Shown piece after piece: positions 55,054 to 64,000 of a DNA stretch of 64,000 bases. The stretch comes from Symbiodinium microadriaticum. Taxonomy: Eukaryota > Sar > Dinophyceae > Suessiales > Symbiodiniaceae. The stretch lies in the NCBI GenBank assembly GCA_001939145.1, contig LSRX01000071.1, positions 257,467 to 321,466 of the forward strand. The letters run 5' to 3'. The notes under the pieces were generated by a model, which was not told the origin of the DNA, searched no databases, and saw only the letters and a program-made list of their open reading frames with translations. A program made the translations under genes and the position numbers. Numbering within the stretch: the stretch's first letter is position 1; every line of letters begins with the position of its first letter.

Positions 55054-55289
55054 GTTGGGTTGAAGGCGAAGGGCAAGCCGAAGAGGTTGAAGGAGCTGTT
55101 CGAAGCGGCCCTAAGCGTTGAAGCTTCCCGGGTTTGGTGGCCTTTGACGCATTCCGCCATGCGCTGGAGGCTGCGGAGTTGCAGCAGCAACGGCAGCAAC
55201 AGCAGCAGCAGCCGCCGCAGTGGGAGAAGCCGTTCCGGCCTAAGTCTGCAAAGTTTGGTAGCAAGTCTGGCGGCTCAGAGGAAGCATGA
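55054..55289 (+). CDS. coiled-coil gene, last exon(s), frame break inside
   Basis: It starts VGLKAKGKPKRLKELFEAAL after TTCACAAG. From about 55137 a different frame reads VAFDAFRHALEAAELQQQRQ, then poly-Gln, PPQWEKPFRPKSAKF and SGGSEEA-stop. The two frames differ, so there is an unseen short intron or an indel near 55125-55137. The product would be a charged, Gln-rich protein; function unknown. Confidence 0.5.
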
Positions 55290-56650
55290 TTGTAGTTTGA
55301 CATGTTTTGTTCCTAACACTTGCCCATCTGCTCATTGCGAATTGTTCTGCATGTACACACATGTTCCTTGCTCATGCTGAGGTTTGCACATGAGTATTGG
55401 CAGAAGGAGGCTCTAGGTGGAAAGCTGCATGCACATGCGGAGGCTTGGGACATAAACGCTACAAGGCCTGGGCCCAACATGTTGTTTCCCTGTTGGGTCA
55501 CGGTGAAAAGCGCCCTCCGGTCATCTGTGGTGTTCCACACACCATAACACCACAATTCCCAAGCAAACCCGTAGGTGCCTGAAAGAAGTCAATGGAACCT
55601 TAGGCCCTAAATTTCAATCCAAGCACAACAGCACCTGACCAAAGCTCCGAAATCCGAGTTGCTAGGACGGGCAAATCCACCGCCCCCGGGCTGCCGCACG
55701 CGGCCTGAAGCCTAGCAGCTCAGCCTAGGGTTTAGGATTTAGGGTTTAGGGTTTGGGTTGTCAGGGTTCAGAGAATCCGCTTGGTTTTGATACATGGGCC
55801 GCTCAACGAGATCTGATCTGGGGAGCCATGACGTTCTTCTCTTTGGCATTGAGGATGCTGAATATAGGGGCCTATAGGGTTTCGGGACCCGTTACACTAT
55901 GAGTATAATAAGGAAACCCCAGAAATAGTATTGGTAATCATTAATCACTTCCCCCTGTTATTAAACTAAAAGCACTTTGGGCCCAATCCTGCAGAAATCA
56001 TCCATGCCCCTTAAAGCCTAGTCTGAATGAGGGAGGGTTAGGGTCAAAGGTTCAAGTTTTAGGGTGACCCTCCCTTGCTCAGCTCTCTGTCTTTTTTGAG
56101 CTGCCTCGGTCTGTTTGCAGCTCTGTCTGCGTGAGCCTGGCTCTCCGGCTTTCCTCACAGCTCATAGGGTTTAATTACTAGTGTGGCCAAATCTGACAGT
56201 AGAGGTAAAAATACCTCCCTAATGATAAAAAATCTTTCCCAGTCTATGGCCGGGGGGGAGGCCGTTTAATATTAGGGGGAAACCTGTAAAGAAGTCTAGC
56301 AGGGCCTCGGCAGGTTCAGGGGTCCCATGGCCTCCTAAGCATTCCGTATTTCCAAAGACCCCGAGGACTCACTCATTAGGGTTTATAGGGTTTAGGGTAC
56401 CCTAAGCCCCCGAAACCGTGGACCCAAAGGCCATCTCTTCGTGGAGGCCCTCTAAAAAGCCAGCTGCAGGTGTCTGACTCTGCTGGCTCAGGTAGACACT
56501 TCCGAGTTTTGGCCAAAGCTCTACTCGATTCCCTAAACCCCAGACCTAACCTGTTTGATGCTGCGCACTTTCTCTGAGGTGGTATAGCGCCCAGAAGCCC
56601 TAAACCATTTGGCCTTCCTGGTGCTTCGTATAAGGCTCCCAACCCGCCAG
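55290..56650. other. flank with telomere-like tracts
   Basis: It has a short TTTAGGG tract (55725-55770) and CCCTAA-like DNA near 56395-56410. No supported exon. Confidence 0.4.
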
Positions 56651-56704
56651 TTGATGACGCCTTGCGTCGCGCCGGGCCCTCAAATCCAGCTCCGTCTTCT
56701 TCCG
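56651..56704 (+). CDS. probable exon, unknown protein
   Basis: It reads DDALRRAGPSNPAPSSS between CCCGCCAG and a GT donor. The one leftover base joins GG-GTG at 56749. Confidence 0.55.
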
Positions 56705-56748
56705 GTGATTTTAGGGTTTTGGGGTTTATAGGATATATAGGGCATCAG

Positions 56749-56795
56749 GGGTGGAGGCTCGAGAAGCTCAGGAAGAAAAAAGTTGCTTGCATGAG
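56749..56795 (+). CDS. probable 47-nt exon
   Basis: It reads GVEAREAQEEKSCLHE across the junction, after GGCATCAG and before GT. Phase 0 at the end, matching the terminal exon at 57058. Confidence 0.5.
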
Positions 56796-57057
56796 GTTGG
56801 CGGTAGTAGATGGTGCTGTGCCCCAGAGGTTCGACATCCTAGCCATACAAATAAGCCCTTTACTGTATAACCTAATTTTTGTAGGAATCACTATTTTGTA
56901 TAAGTACTTAAAAATGGTAGGTTCCTCAGGGTCCAGGTATAGCCATTCCGTTTGGCATGAAACTTAACCTGGGCCTTAGCACGCCTTTCGGTGCCTTTTG
57001 ACAGCGTCTCTGCGTTTGCCCTCTCGTCTGTGCGCTGGGTTTCGTTACAGGTTTTAG

Positions 57058-57237
57058 GGCCAGTCCGGGTGGGCCAGGCGGGTCGATGAGTCTATGAGGC
57101 ATCTTTCTGGTAGCGCGCGTACACGGCAACTCCTCCCCAGATCGCGGCAACCTGCCGCGGAGTTGATGGTTGATACGAGGGTGAGACAATTGGACACGGA
57201 CAGCTTGTACTCCCTGAAGACATATATTAACCTGTAA
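57058..57237 (+). CDS. terminal exon, unknown protein
   Basis: 59 codons then TAA, phase 0 after GTTTTAG: GQSGWARRVDESMRHLSGSA, then RTRQLLPRSRQPAAELMVDT and RVRQLDTDSLYSLKTYINL. Basic middle part; no domain recognised. Confidence 0.5.
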   Translation, partial: GQSGWARRVDESMRHLSGSARTRQLLPRSRQPAAELMVDTRVRQLDTDSLYSLKTYINL

Positions 57238-57999
57238 ACCTTGAGAAACCGAATCCAGGTCCTGCAGCAGTCCGGCTTGCGACCAGCACCTCAGCCATGA
57301 GCTCAGAGTTTGCGATGAGTGAATCGGGCTGCCTAGACGCTTAGAGTCATACTTCTCATTGCAAAGAGCTTCTTTTCACGGTGGTGCTTTCAGGCTGCGC
57401 AGGGGCAAGCATCAAGCAGTGACCGGAAGCCATACTCGAACCAGATTCAAAGGTCATGGGCATATCTTGTCTCAGGCCTCCTAGTTAGGTCCTATAGGTG
57501 GCAATCCCCCATCATCGTTCCAGCCCCACTTACAGGTCACAGGAACCTCGCAAGCCGAAGCTCCTGACTGACCATCGTGTGCAAACATGGGACACCCAGC
57601 AGAGACCCGCTACAGTAGGCACCCCGTATATACAACAGCGACATTTAGATGTGATGTCAGTGTGCAGAGCATCGTTGTTTGCCTTTGCTTTCGTACCTCC
57701 TAACTTTGTGTTGGCCTTGAAACCCACAGTAAAGCATTACACTGTCGGTTTCATACCCCTTCTTCTCGCAAGCATCTCGAGGATGGGTGAAGATATGTTC
57801 GCAGCATGGCCGCACCGGATTTGGACGGGTGCCGGGTCGAGTCTTAGGGGTGGGGGGGACTCCTTTGGCTGCTCCAGGCGAGAGAGACGAGCAGTGTGCA
57901 CCTTGTAAGACATAGACATGTGTGCGCATGTGAGCACCGCATCTTTCAGTATGAGGCCGATTGCAGTGATGCCACGGTGTTGATGACGATGTTGTTGGT

Positions 58000-58033
<34 letters not shown>

Positions 58034-58854
58034 CTGGAGGAGCGCGAGCCTGATAATCCTCATGGCAACAAGGAGGAGCGCACCAGGATCGCTATAGTCA
58101 TCAAAGTTATCTTCGCCACTGTTTCACAAATAACATGTAGCCACAGGGTCATGACGACAGCGGCTACTGAATGTATGACAGCAGCTGCCAGGATTTGCAG
58201 GCTCAGCTCTAGTTCTGATTGCCACCATGATGAGGTTTCTATCGATTCTGGTGTTTACCTTCAGAAATTCAGCGCCAACCGCCACAGGTTGGCAGCCTGC
58301 CACAGCTGCGGATGCTGATCAACACCCATGGTTCTAAGGCCAGGGTGCAGAGTTGCAGCATATTGATTGCTGTATGGTAGGGTTAGAAAGTTAAGGTTTT
58401 TGGGGGATGAACTACCATCATCGCCGCTATCGCAGCAAGCAAAAGTCAGTCCTTGTTACATCCTGAAAGGCTCCTTTCGGATGCTCTAGTCTGAGCTGCG
58501 TGTCAGTGTGTCTGCATCCGCTGCTCCCGAGACCTCTGCAAAGAAGGGCCCATCCCAATGAATCCCTAACCTCCCAGGTACCTACTATATAGGGTACGAG
58601 AGCCCCTAGGGCCCTATATAGTAGGTACCTGGGAGGTTAGGGAATGGCTGCAAAGTCATAAGCTTAAGCTACAAGGGGCCCGCGACCTCAAGCCCGAAGT
58701 GAATTGCCGACATCCTACGGTACTCGTAGATTTCCGCTCCCGGAGTGGAGCACATATAACACACACTTCAATTATATGATAGACTATACACCATGTATAT
58801 ATGCTAGACATACTATATATACTGTATATACTATATATATATATGTACTGTATA

Positions 58855-58888
<34 letters not shown>

Positions 58889-59006
58889 TGTTTGTACTAT
58901 ATATAAACAAGTATAAATAAATTAATAAATAAATATATATATATATATAAGTATAAGTATAAGTATAAGTATAAGTATAAGTATAAGTATAAGTATATAT
59001 ATATAT

Positions 59007-59040
<34 letters not shown>

Positions 59041-59079
59041 ATATCTGTGTGTGTACTATACACTACATTAATTTCCAAG
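57238..59079. other. intergenic-like, repeats and palindrome
   Basis: A 136-codon open frame (57498-57908) has no family resemblance. It also has a GATGAT run (58000-58032), the 81-bp perfect palindrome (58563-58643) and TATA/AAGTAT arrays (58795-59045). Confidence 0.45.
58563..58643. mobile_element. family D perfect foldback, 32-bp arms
   Basis: The left arm 58563-58594 (starts TCCCTAACCTCCCAGGTACC) and the right arm 58612-58643 are exactly complementary over 32 bp with a 17-base loop. A perfect match implies recent origin or active maintenance. Confidence 0.85.
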
Positions 59080-59129
59080 CGAAGCAGGAACTCCAAGTCC
59101 CCAGGCGCCTTGCTCGCCCCCTTGCACAG
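59080..59129 (+). CDS. second coiled-coil gene, exon 1 found
   Basis: It reads [16 protein letters not shown] between TTTCCAAG and a GC donor. Phase 0 at the end, like the following exons. Confidence 0.45.
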
Positions 59130-59984
59130 GCGACGGACCCGCAGCTTGCAAGCCACATGCAGGCCATAAAGCGGTATGCCGGAGCCCCGAGCAGAGCGCT
59201 GTTTTTGTCGAGAAGCTGGAGAAGTTTGCCTCGTAGTTCCTGCGCTTCCATACGGTGCAAAGAGTGGTTTGTGCAAGGCCGAAGGGTTCACGGTGGATTC
59301 TGCCAGCATTTGCCAGCCAGGTTCGCTTCACACAAGACAGCGCAGCTTCATGCCACGCAACACTGGGATGAAAGGTTCAAGGGCAACACCAAGCGTTCGG
59401 GTAAGAGAACTCGCAAGTGGGGCAACTTGGAAGAGAGTATCTTCACTCAAATATCGGTACCTTGGTATGAGGAAGTTGGATCAGTGAGTTGAGGCTTCGA
59501 GATTCTCCTCGGACACCCGAAGAAATCTTAGAAGAGGAGAAGCTTTAGGTGAAGTGTCAGTTGCATAGATCATAGAGCTGACTTTCTCGACTTACTGCAA
59601 GGATTCCGGTCTCGCTTTGAGGATGTTCCCTAGGGCCAACTCACTGCGAAAATGGCATGTCGCAGTGCGGCTCCAGTTGATCCTTCCGTGGTGCATCAAA
59701 GGCCCAGCAGCTCGAGATTGATTTGGACCAAAAGGTGCGCACCGACTAATGGAAGGGTTTAGGGGGGGGGGGGCGAGTGGGGTTGGGGTTGCTTCGGGAT
59801 GTTGTCGCGCGGTTGGGCTGAAATAGTATGAGAACCGCTGTGCCAGTGGACCCGGTGAGCTGCTTGCATATCATGCTGTGGGCCTACAGTCCTAAGCCTT
59901 AGAAACCCTAGACACCAACTGCTGTTCATGAATGGAGGAGCCCGGAAAACCACAAGCTCAGTCGGTCCTCGCCGGTCTCGAGTC

Positions 59985-60105
59985 TAATGTAATTAGAAGC
60001 CGGAATAACTACCAATATGATTGCTTAGAGCTCCTTAGTTATAACTTATAACTAAGCTTTAACATGCCCTCAGACCCTACTCTCATTATTGAGGCCCCCC
60101 TCATC
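59985..60105 (+). mobile_element. family A inverted-repeat element
   Basis: It starts AATGTAATTAGAAGCCGGAA and ends CATTATTGAGGCCCCCCTCA, with an inner TTAGTTATAACTTATAACTA hairpin. Diverged copy in the gap between coiled-coil exons. Confidence 0.55.
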
Positions 60106-60740
60106 ATTTTTTTTTCCGAGTTTGAGGTGTGACTCTCGGACCCAGCCCGACCTTTGCGAGATTTTTTTGCAAAGAGAGACACCAGCCTTCAATGGCTTTG
60201 TAACCAAGATTCAAACCTGCTGCTTCCTCATTTCCGATCTATTCGAGGCTTCGAGGCTCTCGCCTGGTAGGCTCCTACTTCACGATGCAACTTCGCGTGA
60301 CTGATGCGGATTTTCGGTTATATAGGTGGGGTGCCCCGTGTTTTCGGAAGTATGTTTGAAGAACATGCTATGCGGCATATGCTTTACGTGATTCCCGAAA
60401 CCTGGTATCCACATGTACCTGCTGTCTCTATCGGCCTTCCCCGTCCCAATATGAGCTCAGGGTCGGAGGGGCAGGCATAGCTACTCAGCCCTGTCATCAG
60501 GGCGTGCTATCTATTCGTTGCATTTAGCGACAGGATAGTTGGACATAGTTGGGTCGACCGGCAAGCACCTCGTCGATGTCCCGCTGTGACCAACGAGTTA
60601 CCCAGCCAGCATTGTTGGAACCGAAGGCCGTGCGTTGCCAAAAACACGGACACGGCCTTCTATGTTTTTGCCACCGCTATCTAGCCACACACGATGCATT
60701 TTGGAGCTATGGCTTTGACATACCACACCTGGCCGTGCAG

Positions 60741-60779
60741 GAAGACGAGCTTCTTGCCGCCAAGGGACACCTTGAGAAG
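60741..60779 (+). CDS. second coiled-coil gene, 39-nt exon
   Basis: 13 codons EDELLAAKGHLEK, phase 0, between CGTGCAG and a GC donor. Confidence 0.5.
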
Positions 60780-61290
60780 GCCGGCAGCAATCTCTGGTTA
60801 TCTGGACAGTGACTCGACTGCCCAGCTTCAAGAGCAGCTTCGGAACACGAGGGACGCACATGTAGATCAACGGTGGTACTGTTACGTTTGAGGACAGGCC
60901 TGCGCAAAGGTCTACGGCCCTGACCCGCTTGGAGGTTACGACTGAAACACAACAGAAGCGAACTTACCAAGAACAACTCTCATGTTGAGACTTTGAGAAC
61001 TTGAGTATACCTACATACGACCAATTCACCATCGCAGGGTACCACATTCAATTCCTGCCGACAGACCCAACTGGAAACGGTTGAAACCAGCACTTGTCCG
61101 ATTTTTGCAGCACACCGAGGGCTGGAGGGCGTGGGAGATGGATGGGGTGGGGTTTGGGGTTGAGGGAAGTCGAGCAAATGTGGAGTGCGAGGGCTTCTCC
61201 TAGATGCGGAAGTGGGGTAGCGTGTCGTGGTGCTCTCATGATGCCGGGAGTGACAGCTTATGATATTTGTGGCTCTTCCCTACAGCCCAG

Positions 61291-61386
61291 GTCCTAGGTG
61301 GATTCCTGGAGCCTGCTTCATCCCCTGCAGCCCGAAACTCATCAAAGATGAGAGCGTACATCCAGGAGATACACCAGCGCGAGCAG
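61291..61386 (+). CDS. second coiled-coil gene, 96-nt exon
   Basis: It reads VLGGFLEPASSPAARNSSKM, then RAYIQEIHQREQ. Phase 0 with a GC donor (CAG|GCAGGG). The 5' border could be later. Confidence 0.55.
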
Positions 61387-62091
61387 GCAGGGGCCGGTCT
61401 TCGTAACAATTACACCCTACGATGCAACGGCAGAGAGAGAGAGGGGGAGCGACGTATGCTTAGGGTCGTAGGGCTTCTGCTCACAGAACTAGACTTACTT
61501 TAGTTGTTATGAGGAGTTATGCCAACCTTACACAACCACACAGCCATGCAATGAGAGATCCATGCTCTCGCGCATGCGTGCACGGTTGCACGACCCCATT
61601 GCAATGCTTCGTAGTCGCATCCAGACAGGGACAGATGCATGCATGAAGAAGGGCATGCACACGCAAGTGCACAAATCGCCGGCAGCAGAACTATTGCCAG
61701 AATCACTGCTGCCAGCACCGGCAAGAAGTTGTAGGAATATGGAAAACAGCTTCTGAACATGTCCGGCCGAAGTGCGATGTCCCATGGCAGGCATGTTTAA
61801 TCTTCTGACCATGGGGTCCCCCCCCCATCCCAGTGTGTCAGAAGACATTCTGAGGTTAGGGAAGTCCTTTCCTGTGACTTGTTCCGTCCCAAAAGAGCCT
61901 GGAAACACCAGAAGCTCAGAAGCCTCAAAGTCCCAACGCACTCGGAACTTGAAAGCCAGCCTCCCCTGAGCACTTGATGCGAATCAGGGTTTCGGGTTTA
62001 TCTTGTAGCGTTTGGGTAAATCCTAAGCCCTAAACCCTTGAAGCCTTCCGCAACCCTTGTAGCCCTCCGCCCCTAAGAGGGACCCATGCAG

Positions 62092-62133
62092 GCCGAACAG
62101 GAGGCATCGTCTCTGCGACACGAGCCGCGAGAG
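62092..62133 (+). CDS. second coiled-coil gene, 42-nt exon
   Basis: It reads AEQEASSLRHEPRE, phase 0 both sides, between CATGCAG and a GT donor. Confidence 0.55.
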
Positions 62134-62209
62134 GTTGGGCAAAGAGTCGCGGGAACTGTACCAAGAATGGTCTATGGTCTGCGAAGGTTGCAGGGCGTGC
62201 GTGATGGAA

Positions 62210-62330
62210 TATAGGAGTCTATAAGCAACTGCTTATACTATATTTGGGGGGGGGGGGCTCCTTATTATAATTATCGTATCATAGACCCCAAAGCCCTGTT
62301 CTGATTGTTAAGGGTTAAGGCCCCTACACT
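62210..62330 (+). mobile_element. family A inverted-repeat element
   Basis: It starts ATATAGGAGTCTATAAGCAA and ends GGGTTAAGGCCCCTACACTA, with a G-run expansion in GGGGCTCCTTATTATAATTA. Lies in the intron between the exons at 62092 and 62896. Confidence 0.65.
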
Positions 62331-62754
62331 ATTGTGGTTCCGAGTTCTGGGCTGGGGATTGCTCTCTAGTAGGCAGTCGAGCACCTTGACATTCAGCTGT
62401 GAACATCGTGGGTCGGGCCTACTTCGATCAAGTCCACATTTCTAGAATGATCGATGGCTTCCAGAGCTTTGGCAGTTCTTTCGGGGGGGTGGTGGTGGTG
62501 CAGGCCGGAGAGCAATAAAGTTTGACAAGCAGTCAGCAGTCACATGTTGAGAGTCAGGGCATGATCATGTCTGCCAGCAGCTGTGGCTTTGCAGCTTTGC
62601 CGGGCTCGTTTGTGCGTCACTCAAAGGGTCCATCTACCTATAAAAAGCATATATACTCTGGCCTTAATGTATAGCTTCCTATAGTACAGGCAAGATAGGT
62701 CTCTAGGTGCTTCAGGAGCAAAGCACAAAAAAAGAGATGTGGGGAATAGGAAAT

Positions 62755-62850
62755 GTCCCCCAAACCCTAAACCCCTATAAACCCTAAACCCAGGAAACCC
62801 TATAAACCCTAGTAAACCCTTTAAACCCTAAACCCCAAGAGCCCTGTGGG
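62755..62850 (-). repeat. interstitial CCCTAAA tract
   Basis: CCCTAAACCCCTATAAACCC-type units; an opposite-strand TTTAGGG tract follows at 62930-63000, with an exon between them. Confidence 0.75.
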
Positions 62851-62895
62851 GGTCATCGCCGAAAGGTGACCTCGGGCGGCGACCCAGCTCTCCAG

Positions 62896-62922
62896 GCGGC
62901 ACAAGCAGAGCTACAAGCAGAG
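62896..62922 (+). CDS. second coiled-coil gene, 27-nt exon
   Basis: It reads AAQAELQAE, phase 0, between CTCTCCAG and a GC donor. The frame is open further upstream (GDPALQ), so it may start earlier. It resembles the microexon at 8169 (AAQEYKEH). Confidence 0.45.
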
Positions 62923-63319
62923 GCGCTCCTAATAGGGGTTTAGGGTTTCGGGGCTATAGGGGTTTATAGGGTTTAGGGTTTATAGGGGTTTAGGGTGATG
63001 TAGGATTGAATATAGGGCTTATAGTCTTTCCGGCGGTTTAATCGAGCCTCCAGGCTTCCGAAGGATGGCCCCTATAACTCATGTAGACGAGTGCCGATCA
63101 TGACTGGTGAGCATCACTTGGCAGACATGTTGGGCCGCTGCATGACTCAAGTTGCTTCCGCTTCGATGTGAGTCTCGTGAGGTTCCAGAGCAGGAACGGA
63201 ACGAATCCTGCAACAAGACTTCCTCCCCCTCAACTTGTATGGGAGTTTCAGAAAATTTCGGGACCCTTCTTTACGGCTCAAGAAGCCCTTCCTCAAGCCA
63301 GTCGCATCCGCTTTCCCTC

Positions 63320-63321
63320 AG
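63320..63321 (+). promoter_or_regulatory. candidate spliced-leader acceptor site
   Basis: The AG follows CGCTTTCCCTC, a pyrimidine-rich tract, eight bases before the thiolase ATG. Dinoflagellate mRNAs are trans-spliced, and such an AG just upstream of the start codon would be the acceptor. Inferred from position only. Confidence 0.35.
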
Positions 63322-63329
63322 ATCCCAAG

Positions 63330-64000
63330 ATGCAGCGTCTCCAGCGCCTCGCTGGCCACGTCGTGGCGGCCGCGGAGTCCTCACCGGAGTTGGTGGCGCA
63401 GCCGACGGCAGCGATTTCTGGCGCTACTCCCGGGGATGATGACGTGGTGATCTGCTGTGCCCTGCGCAGCGCGGTCGGTAAGGCCGGGAAAGGCTTCAAG
63501 GAGATGCCGCCGGAAGACTTGTTGGCCGAGGTCTTCAAGGTGGTGATCGACAGGACGAAGATCGACCCCAAGGAGATCGGCGATTGCGTGATTGGGAACG
63601 CACTGCAGCCAGGTGCTGGTGGCTTCGGGACGAGGATGTCGATGTTCCTTGCTGGCCTTCCATACGAGGTCCCCATGTACACCATCAACCGACAGTGCAG
63701 CAGTGGCTTACAGGCGGTTGCCACGGTTGCACAGTCGATCAAGGCAGGCACGATCGACGTTGGCCTCGCAGGGGGTGTGGAGTCGATGTCCACCTACCCG
63801 ATGGCTTGCGCGTACGACCAGAAGAAGCTGTCGCCGAACATCATGAAGAATGCGATGGCAAAGGCGTGCATTTTGAGCATGGGCATCACGTCCGAGAACG
63901 TGGCGGAGAAGTACAACATCTCGAGGGAGACCCAGGACAAGTTTGCGGAGGCGTCCCATGAGAAGGCGCTGAAGGCGCAGAAGGAGGGCTTGTTCGACAG
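63330..64000 (+). CDS. peroxisomal 3-ketoacyl-CoA thiolase, N-terminal part
   Basis: The reading frame is open from ATG at 63330 to the window edge (223 codons, one exon so far). Residues 3-11 (RLQRLAGHV) fit a PTS2 peroxisomal signal. The thiolase N-terminal domain follows: RSAVGKAGKGFKEMPPEDLL, then GDCVIGNALQPGAGG, the active-site Cys123 in NRQCSSGLQAVA, GLAGGVESMS, and MGITSENVAEKYNISRETQD. It is close to animal ACAA1 in spacing and start. It cleaves 3-ketoacyl-CoA to acetyl-CoA in peroxisomal beta-oxidation. The C-terminal half, with the His and second Cys, is beyond the window. Confidence 0.93.
   Translation, partial: MQRLQRLAGHVVAAAESSPELVAQPTAAISGATPGDDDVVICCALRSAVGKAGKGFKEMPPEDLLAEVFKVVIDRTKIDPKEIGDCVIGNALQPGAGGFGTRMSMFLAGLPYEVPMYTINRQCSSGLQAVATVAQSIKAGTIDVGLAGGVESMSTYPMACAYDQKKLSPNIMKNAMAKACILSMGITSENVAEKYNISRETQDKFAEASHEKALKAQKEGLFD

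Noticed and set aside
63293..63793. A 166-codon - strand frame at the window end
   Set aside because: Antisense shadow of the thiolase exon.

Overview
The window reads as nuclear DNA of a dinoflagellate, probably a suessialean or Symbiodiniaceae-like species. The evidence is: (1) short exons of about 25-125 nt separated by long repeat-filled introns; (2) frequent GC-AG introns beside GT-AG, and two probable GA-AG; (3) every supported exon lies on the + strand, as in dinoflagellate unidirectional gene arrays; (4) dispersed TTTAGGG/CCCTAAA tracts; (5) many small inverted-repeat elements, some lying exactly at splice junctions; (6) an EF-hand repeat protein of a style common in these algae. There is no sign of bacterial organisation. 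Nearly all short open frames in the microsatellites, and those on the - strand, are noise.

Layout: 1-15.6 kb holds most of a gene for a degenerate EF-hand repeat protein. Its 5' end lies before the window, and reading-frame phase closes across most of its junctions. 17.7-21.5 kb has isolated exons of unknown product and a U6 snRNA-like sequence (about 19.74 kb). 22.4-24.5 kb carries exons of a class I SAM-dependent methyltransferase. 24.5-28.0 kb is telomere-like minisatellite and repeats. 28041-28601 is an intact single-exon PPPDE (DeSI-like) peptidase gene. 31.3-39.1 kb has scattered exons, one with a stop codon at 31766. 41.9-45.6 kb encodes a Ser/Pro-rich, probably nuclear protein with two basic NLS-like clusters. 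47.2-48.3 kb, 49.3-51.65 kb and 56.65-57.24 kb each end in an exon with a stop. 52.6-55.3 kb and 59.1-62.9 kb are charged, Gln/Glu-rich coiled-coil genes. The window ends inside a peroxisomal 3-ketoacyl-CoA thiolase gene (63330 onward) with an N-terminal PTS2-like signal.

The most notable non-genic layer is a set of at least six short inverted-repeat families (about 80-140 bp). Family A (ends near AGGGGCCTAAATAATT / AATTATTAAGGCCCCTAT) has at least seven copies, and several end at or within about 18 bp of a 3' splice site. Family B supplies a 5' splice site in one case. They are good candidates for introner-like elements. Assembly faults are also visible: a 381-base gap between C and G runs, three single Ns, and an exact 208-bp duplication on either side of one N.

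Exon borders were inferred by hand from reading-frame continuity and splice dinucleotides. No RNA evidence or database search was available.
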